Origin: an uncultured Bacilli bacterium
Lineage (GTDB): Bacteria > Bacillota_I > Bacilli_A > RF39 > UBA660
DNA length: 64,000 nucleotides
Assembly (NCBI GenBank): GCA_910584655.1
Contig: CAJUBJ010000004.1
Coordinates: forward strand, 1 to 64,000
Direction of reading: 5' to 3'
Every line of letters begins with the position of its first letter. The first letter of the stretch is position 1. The position numbers and the translations under genes are program-made. Positions 8,410 to 16,472 of this stretch are shown one piece after another. The notes beneath the pieces were generated by a model, which saw only the letters and a list, made by a program, of their open reading frames with translations, searched no databases and had not been told where the DNA came from.

Positions 8410-9903
8410 ATGAAAATTTCAAAAAGTATAATCTTATGTGCATTAATTAACATACTTATAATTGTAATTTTAACACTTGGTTTTTTTACTGAAGAAACTT
8501 ATTCATTGCCTACCTCAATTTATCAAGTATATTTAGACGGAAATAAAATTGGACTTATTAATTCTAAAGAAGATCTGTACACTTTAATAAACAAAGAGCA
8601 GATTGAAATAAAAGATGAATATAAAGTTGACCAAGTTTATCCTCCAAAGGGATTTAAAATAGTAAAGAAAAATACCTATGATGAAGAAATACAAACAGTA
8701 CAAGATGTTTATAACTCTATTAAAGATGAAAGAAAATTTACAATAAAAGGATATACAGTAACAATTAAATCCTCTGTAGAAGGAGCGGAGCCAACTTATA
8801 TCTATGTTCTAGACGATAATATTTTTAAAAAAGCACTAGAAAATGTTGTTACAACATTTGTTGGAAAAGAAAGATATAAACAATATTTAGAAAATTCTCA
8901 GCCTGAAATCGTTGATGTTGGATATATAATAGAAAAGATGTATTTTAAAGATAGCATTTCGATAAAAGAATCATATATAAGTGTTGATGAACAAATTTTT
9001 ACAGATGAAAATACTTTAACAAAATATTTATTATTTGGAGATAATGAATCATCAATAATCTATACAGTAGTACAAGGAGATACAATAGAAAAAATTGCTG
9101 AAAATAATCGACTTAATATAGAAGAATTGCTAATTGCTAATGATGATATCGAAAGTGAAGATACCTTACTCGCTATTGGCCAACAAATAAACATCGCCCT
9201 TATTGATCCAGTTTTAACTTTGATTTATGAAGAATTAATTACATACGATATGGAAGAACAATATGAAAAAACTACTGAAGAAGATCCTACTAAATATGTA
9301 GGATATAGTAAATTAAAGCAACCTGGAATAAATGGAATAAAGAGAGTAACCTCTAGTGTTCAGTTCATTAATGGGGAACAAAACCAAGGAGCCTATTTTA
9401 TAGGAGAAGGTCAAGTAATAAGACCAACTCAAAATGAAATTACAATCAAAGGAACAAAAAGACGTACTGAAGGAAATGGCGGAATATATGTTGATAATAA
9501 CCAACCTTGGGCGTGGCCAACTAATTCTCCTTATATAATTACATCCCCATATGGTTATCGTTGGGGAACATTACATGATGGAATGGATATATCAGGAACA
9601 GGATATGGCTCCCCAATATATGCTGCTTTAGATGGAGAAGTATTATATTCTGGTTGGAATGGATATCTTGGACGAGCTGCAGGTTTAAATATTGTTGTAT
9701 GTCATACAAATGGATACTGCACAGCATATGCTCATTTATCAAAAACATATGTTAAAGCAGGAGATAGAGTTTCACGAAGACAAAAAATAGGCGCAATGGG
9801 GGATACAGGAAATGTTACAGGAACACACTTACACTTTGGAGTATTTACGGGAATACCATATAATGGTGGACGACCATTTGACCCTCGTAAGCTATGGCAA
9901 TAA
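8410..9903 (+). CDS. Membrane-anchored LysM-G5-M23 peptidoglycan hydrolase (copy 2)
   Basis: This is the paralogue of the preceding gene, 497 residues long with the same layout: signal-anchor, shared N-terminal region, LysM (YTVVQGDTIEKIA again), G5 and M23. The catalytic marks LHDGMD and THLHFGVF are intact. The two proteins share long identical stretches near the N-terminus (for example GFFTEETYS and YQVYLDGNKIGLINSK) but differ between LysM and G5 and at the start of the M23 domain. That pattern fits divergence in wall target or timing. The start has GGAAGGTGA upstream. The TAA stop overlaps the ATG of the next gene. It probably acts outside the membrane in wall growth or cell separation. 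Confidence 0.9.
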   Translation: MKISKSIILCALINILIIVILTLGFFTEETYSLPTSIYQVYLDGNKIGLINSKEDLYTLINKEQIEIKDEYKVDQVYPPKGFKIVKKNTYDEEIQTVQDVYNSIKDERKFTIKGYTVTIKSSVEGAEPTYIYVLDDNIFKKALENVVTTFVGKERYKQYLENSQPEIVDVGYIIEKMYFKDSISIKESYISVDEQIFTDENTLTKYLLFGDNESSIIYTVVQGDTIEKIAENNRLNIEELLIANDDIESEDTLLAIGQQINIALIDPVLTLIYEELITYDMEEQYEKTTEEDPTKYVGYSKLKQPGINGIKRVTSSVQFINGEQNQGAYFIGEGQVIRPTQNEITIKGTKRRTEGNGGIYVDNNQPWAWPTNSPYIITSPYGYRWGTLHDGMDISGTGYGSPIYAALDGEVLYSGWNGYLGRAAGLNIVVCHTNGYCTAYAHLSKTYVKAGDRVSRRQKIGAMGDTGNVTGTHLHFGVFTGIPYNGGRPFDPRKLWQ

Positions 9904-10667
9904 TGAAAATATGTAACTTAGCAAGTGGATCAGAAGGAAATGTAACATATGTAGAAACAAGTAATCATAAAATTTTATTAGATTTAGGAATGACAGTTAA
10001 ATACATAAAAGAAAATCTTTCTGATCTTTCAGTTAATATAGAAGAAATTGATTATATTTTTATAACACATGTTCATGATGATCACATAAAAGCACTAAAA
10101 AGTTTTATAAAAAAATATAATCCCACAATATGTGTAAGTCCAAAGATGTTCTCCGAATTAGAAGTACTAAAGGATTACGAAAAAATATTATTATATGATG
10201 ATGCTGTATATCTAGATGAAACATCCATTGAAATAATCAAGACATCACATGATACGTCAGATTCAAGAAGTTTTATTATAAAAAACAATAGTAAATCAGT
10301 TGCTTATATAACAGATACTGGATTCATAAATACGAAGTACTTTAAAAAATTAGAAAATTTAAATGTCTATTTATTTGAAAGTAATCATGATATCGAAATG
10401 TTACTTCATGGACCATATCCTAAATGGTTAAAAGATAGAGTTATAGGGCCTTGTGGCCATTTATCCAATAAAGATAGTTCGATATATTTAGCCAAAATAA
10501 TCGGTCCAAATACAAAAAAAATTCTTCTAACACATTTATCACACAAAAATAATACTGAAGAAAAAGCATTATCAACAATTAAAGAAATATTTGCCGAATA
10601 TGAAATTCCTTTTACAGACATTAAATGTGCCAAACAAAGAGAAAAAAGTGAGTTGATAGAGATATGA
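9903..10667 (+). CDS. walJ: MBL-fold hydrolase, WalJ/YycJ type
   Basis: The 254-residue metallo-beta-lactamase-fold protein starts MKICNLASGSEGN, a hallmark of the YycJ/WalJ group. The metal motif T-H-V-H-D-D-H follows near residue 57, and D-T-G and H-L-S-H come later. In Bacilli the family is linked to the WalRK wall-stress system and has nuclease-like relatives; the exact substrate is not settled. ATG at 9903 overlaps the previous stop (TAATG) and fits the family start; ATG at 9894 in the same frame is possible. It overlaps rlmH by four bases. A walJ-rlmH neighbourhood also occurs in Bacilli, but the walRK genes themselves are not in this window. Confidence 0.85.
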   Translation: MKICNLASGSEGNVTYVETSNHKILLDLGMTVKYIKENLSDLSVNIEEIDYIFITHVHDDHIKALKSFIKKYNPTICVSPKMFSELEVLKDYEKILLYDDAVYLDETSIEIIKTSHDTSDSRSFIIKNNSKSVAYITDTGFINTKYFKKLENLNVYLFESNHDIEMLLHGPYPKWLKDRVIGPCGHLSNKDSSIYLAKIIGPNTKKILLTHLSHKNNTEEKALSTIKEIFAEYEIPFTDIKCAKQREKSELIEI

Positions 10668-11101
10668 TAAAAATAATTTGTTTAGGTAAAATAAAAGAAG
10701 AATATTTAAATAAATTAATTGAAGATTACAAAAAAAGAATTTCTCGTTATCATAAGATAGAAATAATAGAATTAAAAGATGAAAATGATTTATTAATAGA
10801 AAAAAACAATATTGAAAAATATATAAACAACCAAGATTATGTAATAGCTTTAGATATAGATGGCAATAATTTAGACTCAGTATCACTTGCTAAAAAGATT
10901 GATGAAACATTTTTAAGTCATGGAACTATTACCTTTATTATTGGTAGTAGTTATGGAATACATGAAGAATTAAAAAAAAGAGCAGATTATCGTTTATCAT
11001 TTTCAAAACTAACTTTTCCACATGGTCTGTTTAGAGGAATTCTATTAGAACAAATATATCGTTCATTTAAAATATTAAATAATGAAACCTATCATAAGTA
11101 A
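10664..11101 (+). CDS. rlmH: 23S rRNA (pseudouridine1915-N3)-methyltransferase
   Basis: RlmH methylates pseudouridine 1915 in helix 69 of 23S rRNA, using S-adenosylmethionine, on the assembled ribosome. The protein is 145 residues, slightly shorter than the usual 155-159. It keeps the family marks: ALDIDG, the SPOUT-knot segment FIIGSSYGI, the L-T-F-P-H-G-L-F-R stretch and the final YHK. The start overlaps the end of walJ (ATGA), which suggests coupled translation. No terminator with a strong stem is seen after it, but a new promoter lies at 11138. Confidence 0.95.
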   Translation: MIKIICLGKIKEEYLNKLIEDYKKRISRYHKIEIIELKDENDLLIEKNNIEKYINNQDYVIALDIDGNNLDSVSLAKKIDETFLSHGTITFIIGSSYGIHEELKKRADYRLSFSKLTFPHGLFRGILLEQIYRSFKILNNETYHK

Positions 11102-11137
11102 TTCTTAGCGAATTACTTTTTATTTTTTTTAATTTTC

Positions 11138-11146
11138 TGGTATAAT
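11138..11146 (+). promoter_or_regulatory. Promoter, extended -10 (TGGTATAAT)
   Basis: TGGTATAAT follows a T-rich stretch and sits 28 bases before the next start codon, suitable for the 111-aa gene and ung. Confidence 0.65.
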
Positions 11147-11174
11147 AGAACAACACAAAAAAGGGGGATTTTAT

Positions 11175-11510
11175 ATGAATATATATGGTATAGAAAAAAT
11201 ATGGCTATATTTACACGATAGCCCTAAAGTAGTAAATCCAAACATGTATGTAGCAAATACTTATTTATACGCAAGTAAACTTATTGAAATGTTATCACTA
11301 AATCCAGAATATATTAGTGAACTTAATTTAAGAATGTTAACTGAAAGGTTAAATGATAGTGATTTTTTCTTAAAATTAAGAGAAGGTTATGGCAAGACTG
11401 AATATCGAATAGTAAAACTAATGAAAATAAAAGGACTAGGAGATACATTTAAAAGAATATTCCCAGAATTAGTTCCAAATGAAGAGCATAAAAACAAACT
11501 TACTTATTAA
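11175..11510 (+). CDS. Unknown 111-aa protein
   Basis: I do not recognise this family. The gene has a good AGGGGG ribosome binding site and its own extended -10 promoter, and is followed 45 bases later by ung. The protein is soluble and mostly helical by eye, starts MNIYGIEKIWLYLHDSP and has no signal peptide, membrane segment or cysteines. Codon use matches its neighbours. Co-transcription with ung is likely because no terminator lies between them, but a role in DNA repair would be a guess. Confidence 0.7.
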   Translation: MNIYGIEKIWLYLHDSPKVVNPNMYVANTYLYASKLIEMLSLNPEYISELNLRMLTERLNDSDFFLKLREGYGKTEYRIVKLMKIKGLGDTFKRIFPELVPNEEHKNKLTY

Positions 11511-11555
11511 CAAACAAAAACAAATATGGTAAATTTATAAACAGGAAGTGATTTT

Positions 11556-12224
11556 ATGATAGGTAATGATTGGGATAATAAATTAAAAATAATTTGGGAG
11601 AGTGACGGATTTAAAAAGTTCATTAGTCTTGTTGACAACGAATATAATAACAAGACTATTTATCCACCAAGAAATTATATTTTTAATGCTCTAAAATTAA
11701 CACCATATTCAAATACAAAAGTAGTAATAGTAGGTCAAGATCCATATCATGGAGAAGGAGAAGCACATGGACTTTCATTTTCTGTACAAGAAGGAGTGAA
11801 GATTCCACCATCTCTTCAGAACATCTACAAAGAACTCAATACTGACTTAGGAATTCCTATCGCTAAGACTGGCGACTTAACGAAGTGGGGTAAGGAAGGA
11901 GTCCTAATGCTAAATGCAGTATTAACTGTTGAAAAAGACAAACCAGCATCTCATAGAAAACTAGGATGGGAGTTATTAACTGATTATATTATAAAAGTTT
12001 TAAACCAAAAAGAAGAACCCGTTGTATTCATTTTATGGGGAAATTTTGCTAAAGAAAAAGCAAAATATATAACGAATCCACACCACTTAATAATAACTTC
12101 TCCACATCCATCACCATTTTCAGCAAATAGTGGCTTCTTTGGTAGTAAACCTTTTTCGAAGACAAATGAATTTCTTAAATTAAATGGATTAAAAGAAATA
12201 GATTGGGATAATAATAAAAAATAA
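11556..12224 (+). CDS. ung: Uracil-DNA glycosylase, family 1
   Basis: Ung cuts uracil from DNA to start base excision repair. The 222-residue protein has the water-activating motif GQDPYHG (catalytic Asp62), then SFSV, the P-P-S-L-Q-N loop and the C-terminal HPSPFSA segment with the catalytic His. Length and motif order match family 1. The start has AGGAAGTGA upstream. A shared terminator with the converging lemA gene follows. Confidence 0.97.
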   Translation: MIGNDWDNKLKIIWESDGFKKFISLVDNEYNNKTIYPPRNYIFNALKLTPYSNTKVVIVGQDPYHGEGEAHGLSFSVQEGVKIPPSLQNIYKELNTDLGIPIAKTGDLTKWGKEGVLMLNAVLTVEKDKPASHRKLGWELLTDYIIKVLNQKEEPVVFILWGNFAKEKAKYITNPHHLIITSPHPSPFSANSGFFGSKPFSKTNEFLKLNGLKEIDWDNNKK

Positions 12225-12255
12225 AAGAAACTTAAAAAGTTCCTTTTATTTTTTT
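12221..12255. terminator. Bidirectional terminator between ung and lemA
   Basis: A 13-bp stem with one mismatch (12221-12233 with 12237-12249) is followed by seven T. A-rich bases on the other side let it also serve the minus-strand gene. Confidence 0.75.
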
Positions 12256-12258
12256 GAA

Positions 12259-12804
12259 TTAAAGTTTGAAATCATCAACAATTTCGTCTTCCATATTCTT
12301 TCCGTCAAAAAATGGTTTTATAACAATTCCATGCATTCTAGCAACAACGTTAGAAGGGAACTGTCTAATTAAATCATTTAACTCGCTAGTATATTTATTA
12401 TAGTAAGACTTTGCAGCTTGCAACTTCTCACTAACTTTCTTGTTTTCACTAATAATCTCTTTAAATCCTTTATTACTTGTTAAATCAGGATAATCTAATT
12501 TTATCTGTTCTAATAAGTTTAAATATTCAGTTAATTTTCTATCTAAATCAAAATTACTAATATTCTCATTTTTAACTTTATCTAATCCTTTAAAGTAAGT
12601 TTTATCACTTTCAAGTTCAGTTCTTATTAACTTATCAGCTCTAGCTAAAATATCATATCTATCTCTTAATGCTTCATCTATTAAACATTCAGCATGATCT
12701 ATTTTAGTTTTTGAATGTTGAAGCTTATTGTATTGATAAACATAAAGAATACCTAAAGCACCTATTAAAATAATGATAAATAAAAAACTATATAATATTG
12801 CCAT
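12259..12804 (-). CDS. LemA family protein
   Basis: The 181-residue protein has one N-terminal membrane helix (about residues 4-23) and then the helical LemA domain, with marks such as YNKLQ and the conserved FPSNVVA near residue 147. LemA proteins are membrane-anchored helical bundles of unclear function. Here the conserved YF that often follows N is changed. The ATG at 12804 has GAGGT upstream on the minus strand. It stands alone between ung and a divergently transcribed hydrolase, with its own TGCTATAAT box. Confidence 0.85.
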   Translation of the reverse strand: MAILYSFLFIIILIGALGILYVYQYNKLQHSKTKIDHAECLIDEALRDRYDILARADKLIRTELESDKTYFKGLDKVKNENISNFDLDRKLTEYLNLLEQIKLDYPDLTSNKGFKEIISENKKVSEKLQAAKSYYNKYTSELNDLIRQFPSNVVARMHGIVIKPFFDGKNMEDEIVDDFKL

Positions 12805-12828
12805 ACTTATAACCTCAATTCTACTTAA

Positions 12829-12837
12829 ATTATAGCA
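12829..12837 (-). promoter_or_regulatory. lemA promoter, extended -10
   Basis: The minus strand reads TGCTATAAT here, about 25 bases before the lemA ATG. The same nine bases occur before murC and rpsJ and on both strands next to the tmRNA gene. Confidence 0.6.
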
Positions 12838-12893
12838 TATTATTAAATTTACAAAAGAAATTATTTATATTAAAATGTAAACAGGTGATAAAA

Positions 12894-13391
12894 ATGAATA
12901 TAAAAACAATTGTAGTAGGACCTTTAGAAACAAATTGCTATATAATAAGTGTAGATAATGAATGCATTATAGTTGATCCAGGTGATGAATTTAATAAAAT
13001 AAAAGAAGCCATTGGTGATAAAAAAGTAGTAGGATGTCTAGTAACACATTTTCACCAAGATCATATAGAAGCTTTAGAAGAGGTTCTAAGTAAATATGAG
13101 GTAGATATAAACAAAATATCAAGTAGTAAATTTGAATTTAACATAATAGAAACTCCAGGTCATACAAAAGAATCAAGAACTTTCTATTTTGAGAAAAACA
13201 ACATAATGTTTACTGGAGATTTCATATTTAATAGAGGTATCGGTAGAACTGACTTAGGTGGCAGTGATCAAGATATGAAATCAAGTTTAGAAATGATTAA
13301 TTCTTATCCAGATAATACAATTATTTATCCAGGTCATGGACCAAGTACAACTTTAGGAGAAGAAAAAAAGCGTTTTAGTTTATATTACTAA
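12894..13391 (+). CDS. MBL-fold hydrolase, glyoxalase II-like
   Basis: The 165-residue protein has the metallo-beta-lactamase motif T-H-F-H-Q-D-H, then ETPGHT, FTGDFIF and YPGHGP, which together bind two metals. It resembles the small YqgX-type hydrolases of Firmicutes, often annotated as hydroxyacylglutathione hydrolase; glutathione may not be the true substrate here. It is shorter than the usual 200 or so residues, with a shortened loop between the first and second metal motifs. The ATG at 12894 is preceded by AGGTGA; an in-frame GTG at 12885 is part of that site. Confidence 0.85.
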   Translation: MNIKTIVVGPLETNCYIISVDNECIIVDPGDEFNKIKEAIGDKKVVGCLVTHFHQDHIEALEEVLSKYEVDINKISSSKFEFNIIETPGHTKESRTFYFEKNNIMFTGDFIFNRGIGRTDLGGSDQDMKSSLEMINSYPDNTIIYPGHGPSTTLGEEKKRFSLYY

Positions 13392-13405
13392 CTAAACGCT
13401 TTTTA
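13365..13405. terminator. Bidirectional terminator
   Basis: A stem of about 15 bp with one bulged base (13365-13380 with 13390-13404) is flanked by A and T runs. It serves the MBL gene and the converging gerQ. Confidence 0.75.
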
Positions 13406-13759
13406 TTATCCCATTATATATCCTTTTTCAGAATAATCTATTTTTTCATCAAATTCAACATAATCTAAGTAAATCATTAAAATTAAATACCAGTGCCCAT
13501 TCTTTGGATCTCTAATAATAAGATGGTCTCTACCAGCCTGTTCAATAGTCCCCTCAAATATCCTATCTTTCCATTCATTTGAATCAGGAAAACTTACATA
13601 AGCCCTTACTTTCTTGCCTTTATTATGTCTTAAAATATTCTCAATATAACTTTGTTGCATAGGCATATCAGATAACTGACCTGCTTCATAGCCTGATTCA
13701 AAAGTATTATTACTATCTATAGTAGGAAATGTGGGATTTTGATAATAATTTCCATTCAT
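13406..13759 (-). CDS. gerQ: GerQ-family spore coat protein
   Basis: In Bacillus, GerQ is a coat protein needed for normal function of the cortex lytic enzyme CwlJ and is cross-linked by transglutaminase. This 117-residue homologue keeps the family core: YIENILRHNKGKK, FPDSNEWKDRIFEG, EQAGRDHLIIRDPK and WYLILMIYLDYVEFDE. Its N-terminal tail is short and rich in Asn/Tyr and lacks the Lys-rich and long Gln-rich stretch of the Bacillus protein. It is a lone minus-strand gene with an AGAGGTGA site. No cwlJ lies beside it. It points to a spore-forming lineage or a remnant of one. Confidence 0.85.
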   Translation of the reverse strand: MNGNYYQNPTFPTIDSNNTFESGYEAGQLSDMPMQQSYIENILRHNKGKKVRAYVSFPDSNEWKDRIFEGTIEQAGRDHLIIRDPKNGHWYLILMIYLDYVEFDEKIDYSEKGYIMG

Positions 13760-13805
13760 AAAATTTCACCTCTGTAACAATATATGCAAATATAAAAAAA
13801 TATAG

Positions 13806-13811
13806 TATAAT
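13806..13811 (+). promoter_or_regulatory. -10 box for the yitT-like gene
   Basis: TATAAT lies 18 bases before the start codon; no clear -35 is seen. The very short leader leaves room for little beyond the ribosome binding site. Confidence 0.4.
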
Positions 13812-13829
13812 TTATAATAGGTGAAAAAT

Positions 13830-14726
13830 ATGAATTTTGACTATAAAAAATTATCAGAAGAAGTTTTTAATAAAAATTTCTGGCCACGTTTTTTTATTGT
13901 AATTTTAAGTATCTTACTATTAGCAATTAATTATAATTTGTTCTTATTACACAATAACTTAGTAATTGGTGGAACTAGTGGCCTAGCAACTATTGTGTAT
14001 GAAATAGTGGGCTTAAATCCTGCAATATTTATTTTTAGTTTTAATATAGTATTTATTATAATTAGTTTTATATTCTTAGGTCCTAAAAACACTGGGTTGA
14101 CTATAATTGGTTCGCTTTTATATCCTTTATTTGTTTCTTTAACTAGTGCTCCGTGTGAATATATTGCTAACAAGCTTGTTTTTGATAATTTTTTTCTAAT
14201 TGTTATTATAAGTGGTTTTCTTTTTGGTATAGCTAATGGTTTTATTTATAAAACAGGATACTCAACTGGTGGAGCAGATATCGCTATACAGTTAGTAAAT
14301 AAATATCTAAAAATACCAACAGGTGTTTCTTCTCTAATAATTAATTCTATTGTAATTATTGCAGGAGGTTTAATTTTTGGAATCAGCAAAGCTATATATG
14401 CCATTATTGTAATTGTTATAAATAGTCAATTAGTAGATAAAATAATGTTAGGTATTTCTGATAGTAAAATGTTTTATATTCATACCAAAAAAATAGATGA
14501 AGTAAAAGACTTTATTAATAAAATGCATAGTGGATGTACTATAATGCGTACAGAAGGAGGTTACACTAATGAAGAAAAAGACCTTATCATGTGCGTTGTT
14601 CCAACTAAAGACTATTACATGTTCAAAAATGTTCTTACTAAAATAGATCCAGATTCTTTCTTAATTATTAGTGATTGTTATGAAGTATATGGTGGATATC
14701 GTAAGGAAAAATACCCATTTATTTAA
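13830..14726 (+). CDS. YitT family membrane protein (DUF161/DUF2179)
   Basis: The 298-residue protein has five or six hydrophobic helices in the first 200 residues, with the conserved GGTSGLA near residue 47 and TGYSTGGADI near 145. A soluble C-terminal DUF2179 domain follows, with MHSGCTIMRTEGGYT. The family is common in Firmicutes; its transported substrate, if any, is unknown. ATG at 13830 has ATAGGTGA upstream, so the nearby GTG at 13821 is part of that site. It is a single-gene unit ended by a short hairpin. Confidence 0.92.
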   Translation: MNFDYKKLSEEVFNKNFWPRFFIVILSILLLAINYNLFLLHNNLVIGGTSGLATIVYEIVGLNPAIFIFSFNIVFIIISFIFLGPKNTGLTIIGSLLYPLFVSLTSAPCEYIANKLVFDNFFLIVIISGFLFGIANGFIYKTGYSTGGADIAIQLVNKYLKIPTGVSSLIINSIVIIAGGLIFGISKAIYAIIVIVINSQLVDKIMLGISDSKMFYIHTKKIDEVKDFINKMHSGCTIMRTEGGYTNEEKDLIMCVVPTKDYYMFKNVLTKIDPDSFLIISDCYEVYGGYRKEKYPFI

Positions 14727-14728
14727 AA

Positions 14729-14752
14729 GTTGAGTAAAACTCATCTTTTTTT
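14729..14752 (+). terminator. Intrinsic terminator after yitT-like gene
   Basis: A short GAGT/ACTC-centred hairpin, extended by a mismatched arm, is followed by seven T. Confidence 0.6.
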
Positions 14753-14838
14753 AGTGAAAAAAATGTCAAGAAATTAATTATAAGTGTCAACCAGTTATTC
14801 CCATTTAAGCCTATATCATTTTTTTCCTAGCTTATTTT

Positions 14839-14847
14839 TGTTATAAT
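14839..14847 (+). promoter_or_regulatory. ftsEX operon promoter, extended -10
   Basis: TGTTATAAT lies 22 bases before the ftsE start. The bases from 14753 to 14838 show no other feature. Confidence 0.55.
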
Positions 14848-14869
14848 GGAAATAGTAAGGTGGTATAGA

Positions 14870-15571
14870 ATGAAATTTATAGATATAAAAAATTGCTATA
14901 AAGTTTATAAAAATGGTGTAACAGCAATTGCAGACCTAACCTTATCAATTGATAAAGGAGAATTTGTTTTTATTACAGGAGCTTCAGGGTGTGGCAAATC
15001 TACTTTTGTTAAATTACTATATAGAGAAGAAAAGCCTACTCGCGGTCAAGTAATGGTAGGTGGAATAAATGTTGCAAAATTATATAATAGTCGTGTATAT
15101 AAATTAAGAAGAAAACTAGGTATTGTATTTCAAGATTTTAAACTATTACCAAAATTAACCGTATATGAAAATGTTGCTTTTGGTTTAGAAAATCTAGGTA
15201 TGAAAGGAAAAGATATAAAAGTAAAAGTATTAAAAGCTTTAGATAGAGTTGGACTTAAAGAAAAGACAAGAAGTTTTCCAAACGAGTTATCAGGCGGTGA
15301 ACAACAAAGAGTATGTATAGCAAGAGCAATAGTTAATGAACCAAAATTATTAATATGTGATGAGCCAACTGGAAATTTAGATCCAAAAACTTCAAAAGAA
15401 ATAGTTAAAGTTATTAATAGTATTAATAAAGATATGGGAGCAACAGTCTTGATGGTTACTCATGACAAAGAAATAGTTAATTCTATGAAAAAAAGAGTAA
15501 TAACTTTAGAAAATGGAGTTTTAACAAACGATACAGCGAAAGGAAGTTATACAGCAGATGAAAGGAATTAG
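14870..15571 (+). CDS. ftsE: Cell division ATP-binding protein FtsE
   Basis: FtsE is the ATPase of the FtsEX complex, which sits at the division site and switches on wall hydrolases outside the membrane. The 233-residue protein has Walker A GASGCGKS (residues 37-44), the Q-loop VFQDFKLLPKLT, the ABC signature LSGGEQQR and Walker B ICDEPTGNLD. ATG at 14870 follows AAGGTGG; the frame is open a little further upstream but without a binding site. It overlaps ftsX by 14 bases. Confidence 0.97.
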   Translation: MKFIDIKNCYKVYKNGVTAIADLTLSIDKGEFVFITGASGCGKSTFVKLLYREEKPTRGQVMVGGINVAKLYNSRVYKLRRKLGIVFQDFKLLPKLTVYENVAFGLENLGMKGKDIKVKVLKALDRVGLKEKTRSFPNELSGGEQQRVCIARAIVNEPKLLICDEPTGNLDPKTSKEIVKVINSINKDMGATVLMVTHDKEIVNSMKKRVITLENGVLTNDTAKGSYTADERN

Positions 15572-16472
15572 AATATTTACAAGAAACTTAAGTAATGCTT
15601 TTAAGAGCATCTTCCGTAATTTCAGCCTAAGTATTGCTTCAATAATATGTACAACAATAACTTTAGTAATAGTATCACTAGCTATGATATTTTCAGCCAA
15701 TGTTAATAATTTTACTAAAGATATAGAAAATACGTTAACAATACTAGTATTTGTAGATAAAAATGCAACAGATGAAGAAATAAACTCAATAAAAAGTAAA
15801 ATTTTAGAAATAAAAAATATTAAAAGTGACGAATTAATTTACAAAGATAAAGAAACCTTGCGTGAAGAAATAATGAAAAATAATGGTGAAGATTCATCAC
15901 TTTATACAATAATGAAAAATTTAACTCCAGAAGCTAATTTTCTAGAAACAGAATTTATTCTTTCTGTTAAAGATATTGCAGATTTAAAAGATACTGCTAA
16001 CACTTTAAAGAAAATAGATAAAGTAACTAATGTAAAATATAGTGAAGATGTTGTAGATAATATGATACCAGTATTTGATGTAGTAAAAAAAGTTACTTTA
16101 GTAATAATTATTGGTCTAGTAATTGTAACAATATTCTTAATATGTAATACAATCAAATTAACAATATTTGCTCGTAAAAGTGAAATAGAAATAATGCGTT
16201 TAGTAGGAACAAGTAACTTTGTTATAAAATTACCATTTGTTATAGAAGGTTTCTTCTTAGGTATAATTGGTTCAATAGTTCCAATAATTGCAACAATATG
16301 GGGTTATGCAATCGCTTTCGATAAATTAGAAGGATATTTATTTACAAACTTTATAAAAATGATTGATCCACTTCCGTTTACTATATATGTATCAGGAGCT
16401 TTAATTTTAATAGGTTCTATTGTAGGTATGTTCGGAAGTTATGCAACAGTAAGGAAGTATTTAAAAATATGA
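15558..16472 (+). CDS. ftsX: Cell division protein FtsX
   Basis: FtsX is the membrane partner of FtsE. The 304-residue protein has a cytoplasmic N-terminus, a first helix (about residues 20-43) and a large extracellular loop (about 45-175). Three more helices (about 177-200, 227-252 and 272-295) carry the FtsX/MacB-type region with the FARKSEIEIMRLVGTS stretch. The outside loop would contact the hydrolase encoded next. The start lies inside ftsE and the TGA stop overlaps the ATG of the next gene, so the three genes form a tight operon. Confidence 0.95.
   Translation: MKGIRIFTRNLSNAFKSIFRNFSLSIASIICTTITLVIVSLAMIFSANVNNFTKDIENTLTILVFVDKNATDEEINSIKSKILEIKNIKSDELIYKDKETLREEIMKNNGEDSSLYTIMKNLTPEANFLETEFILSVKDIADLKDTANTLKKIDKVTNVKYSEDVVDNMIPVFDVVKKVTLVIIIGLVIVTIFLICNTIKLTIFARKSEIEIMRLVGTSNFVIKLPFVIEGFFLGIIGSIVPIIATIWGYAIAFDKLEGYLFTNFIKMIDPLPFTIYVSGALILIGSIVGMFGSYATVRKYLKI

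Noticed and set aside
6875..9903. The two hydrolases as one gene split by a frameshift
   Set aside because: Each has its own start, signal-anchor and complete domain set; they are duplicated genes.
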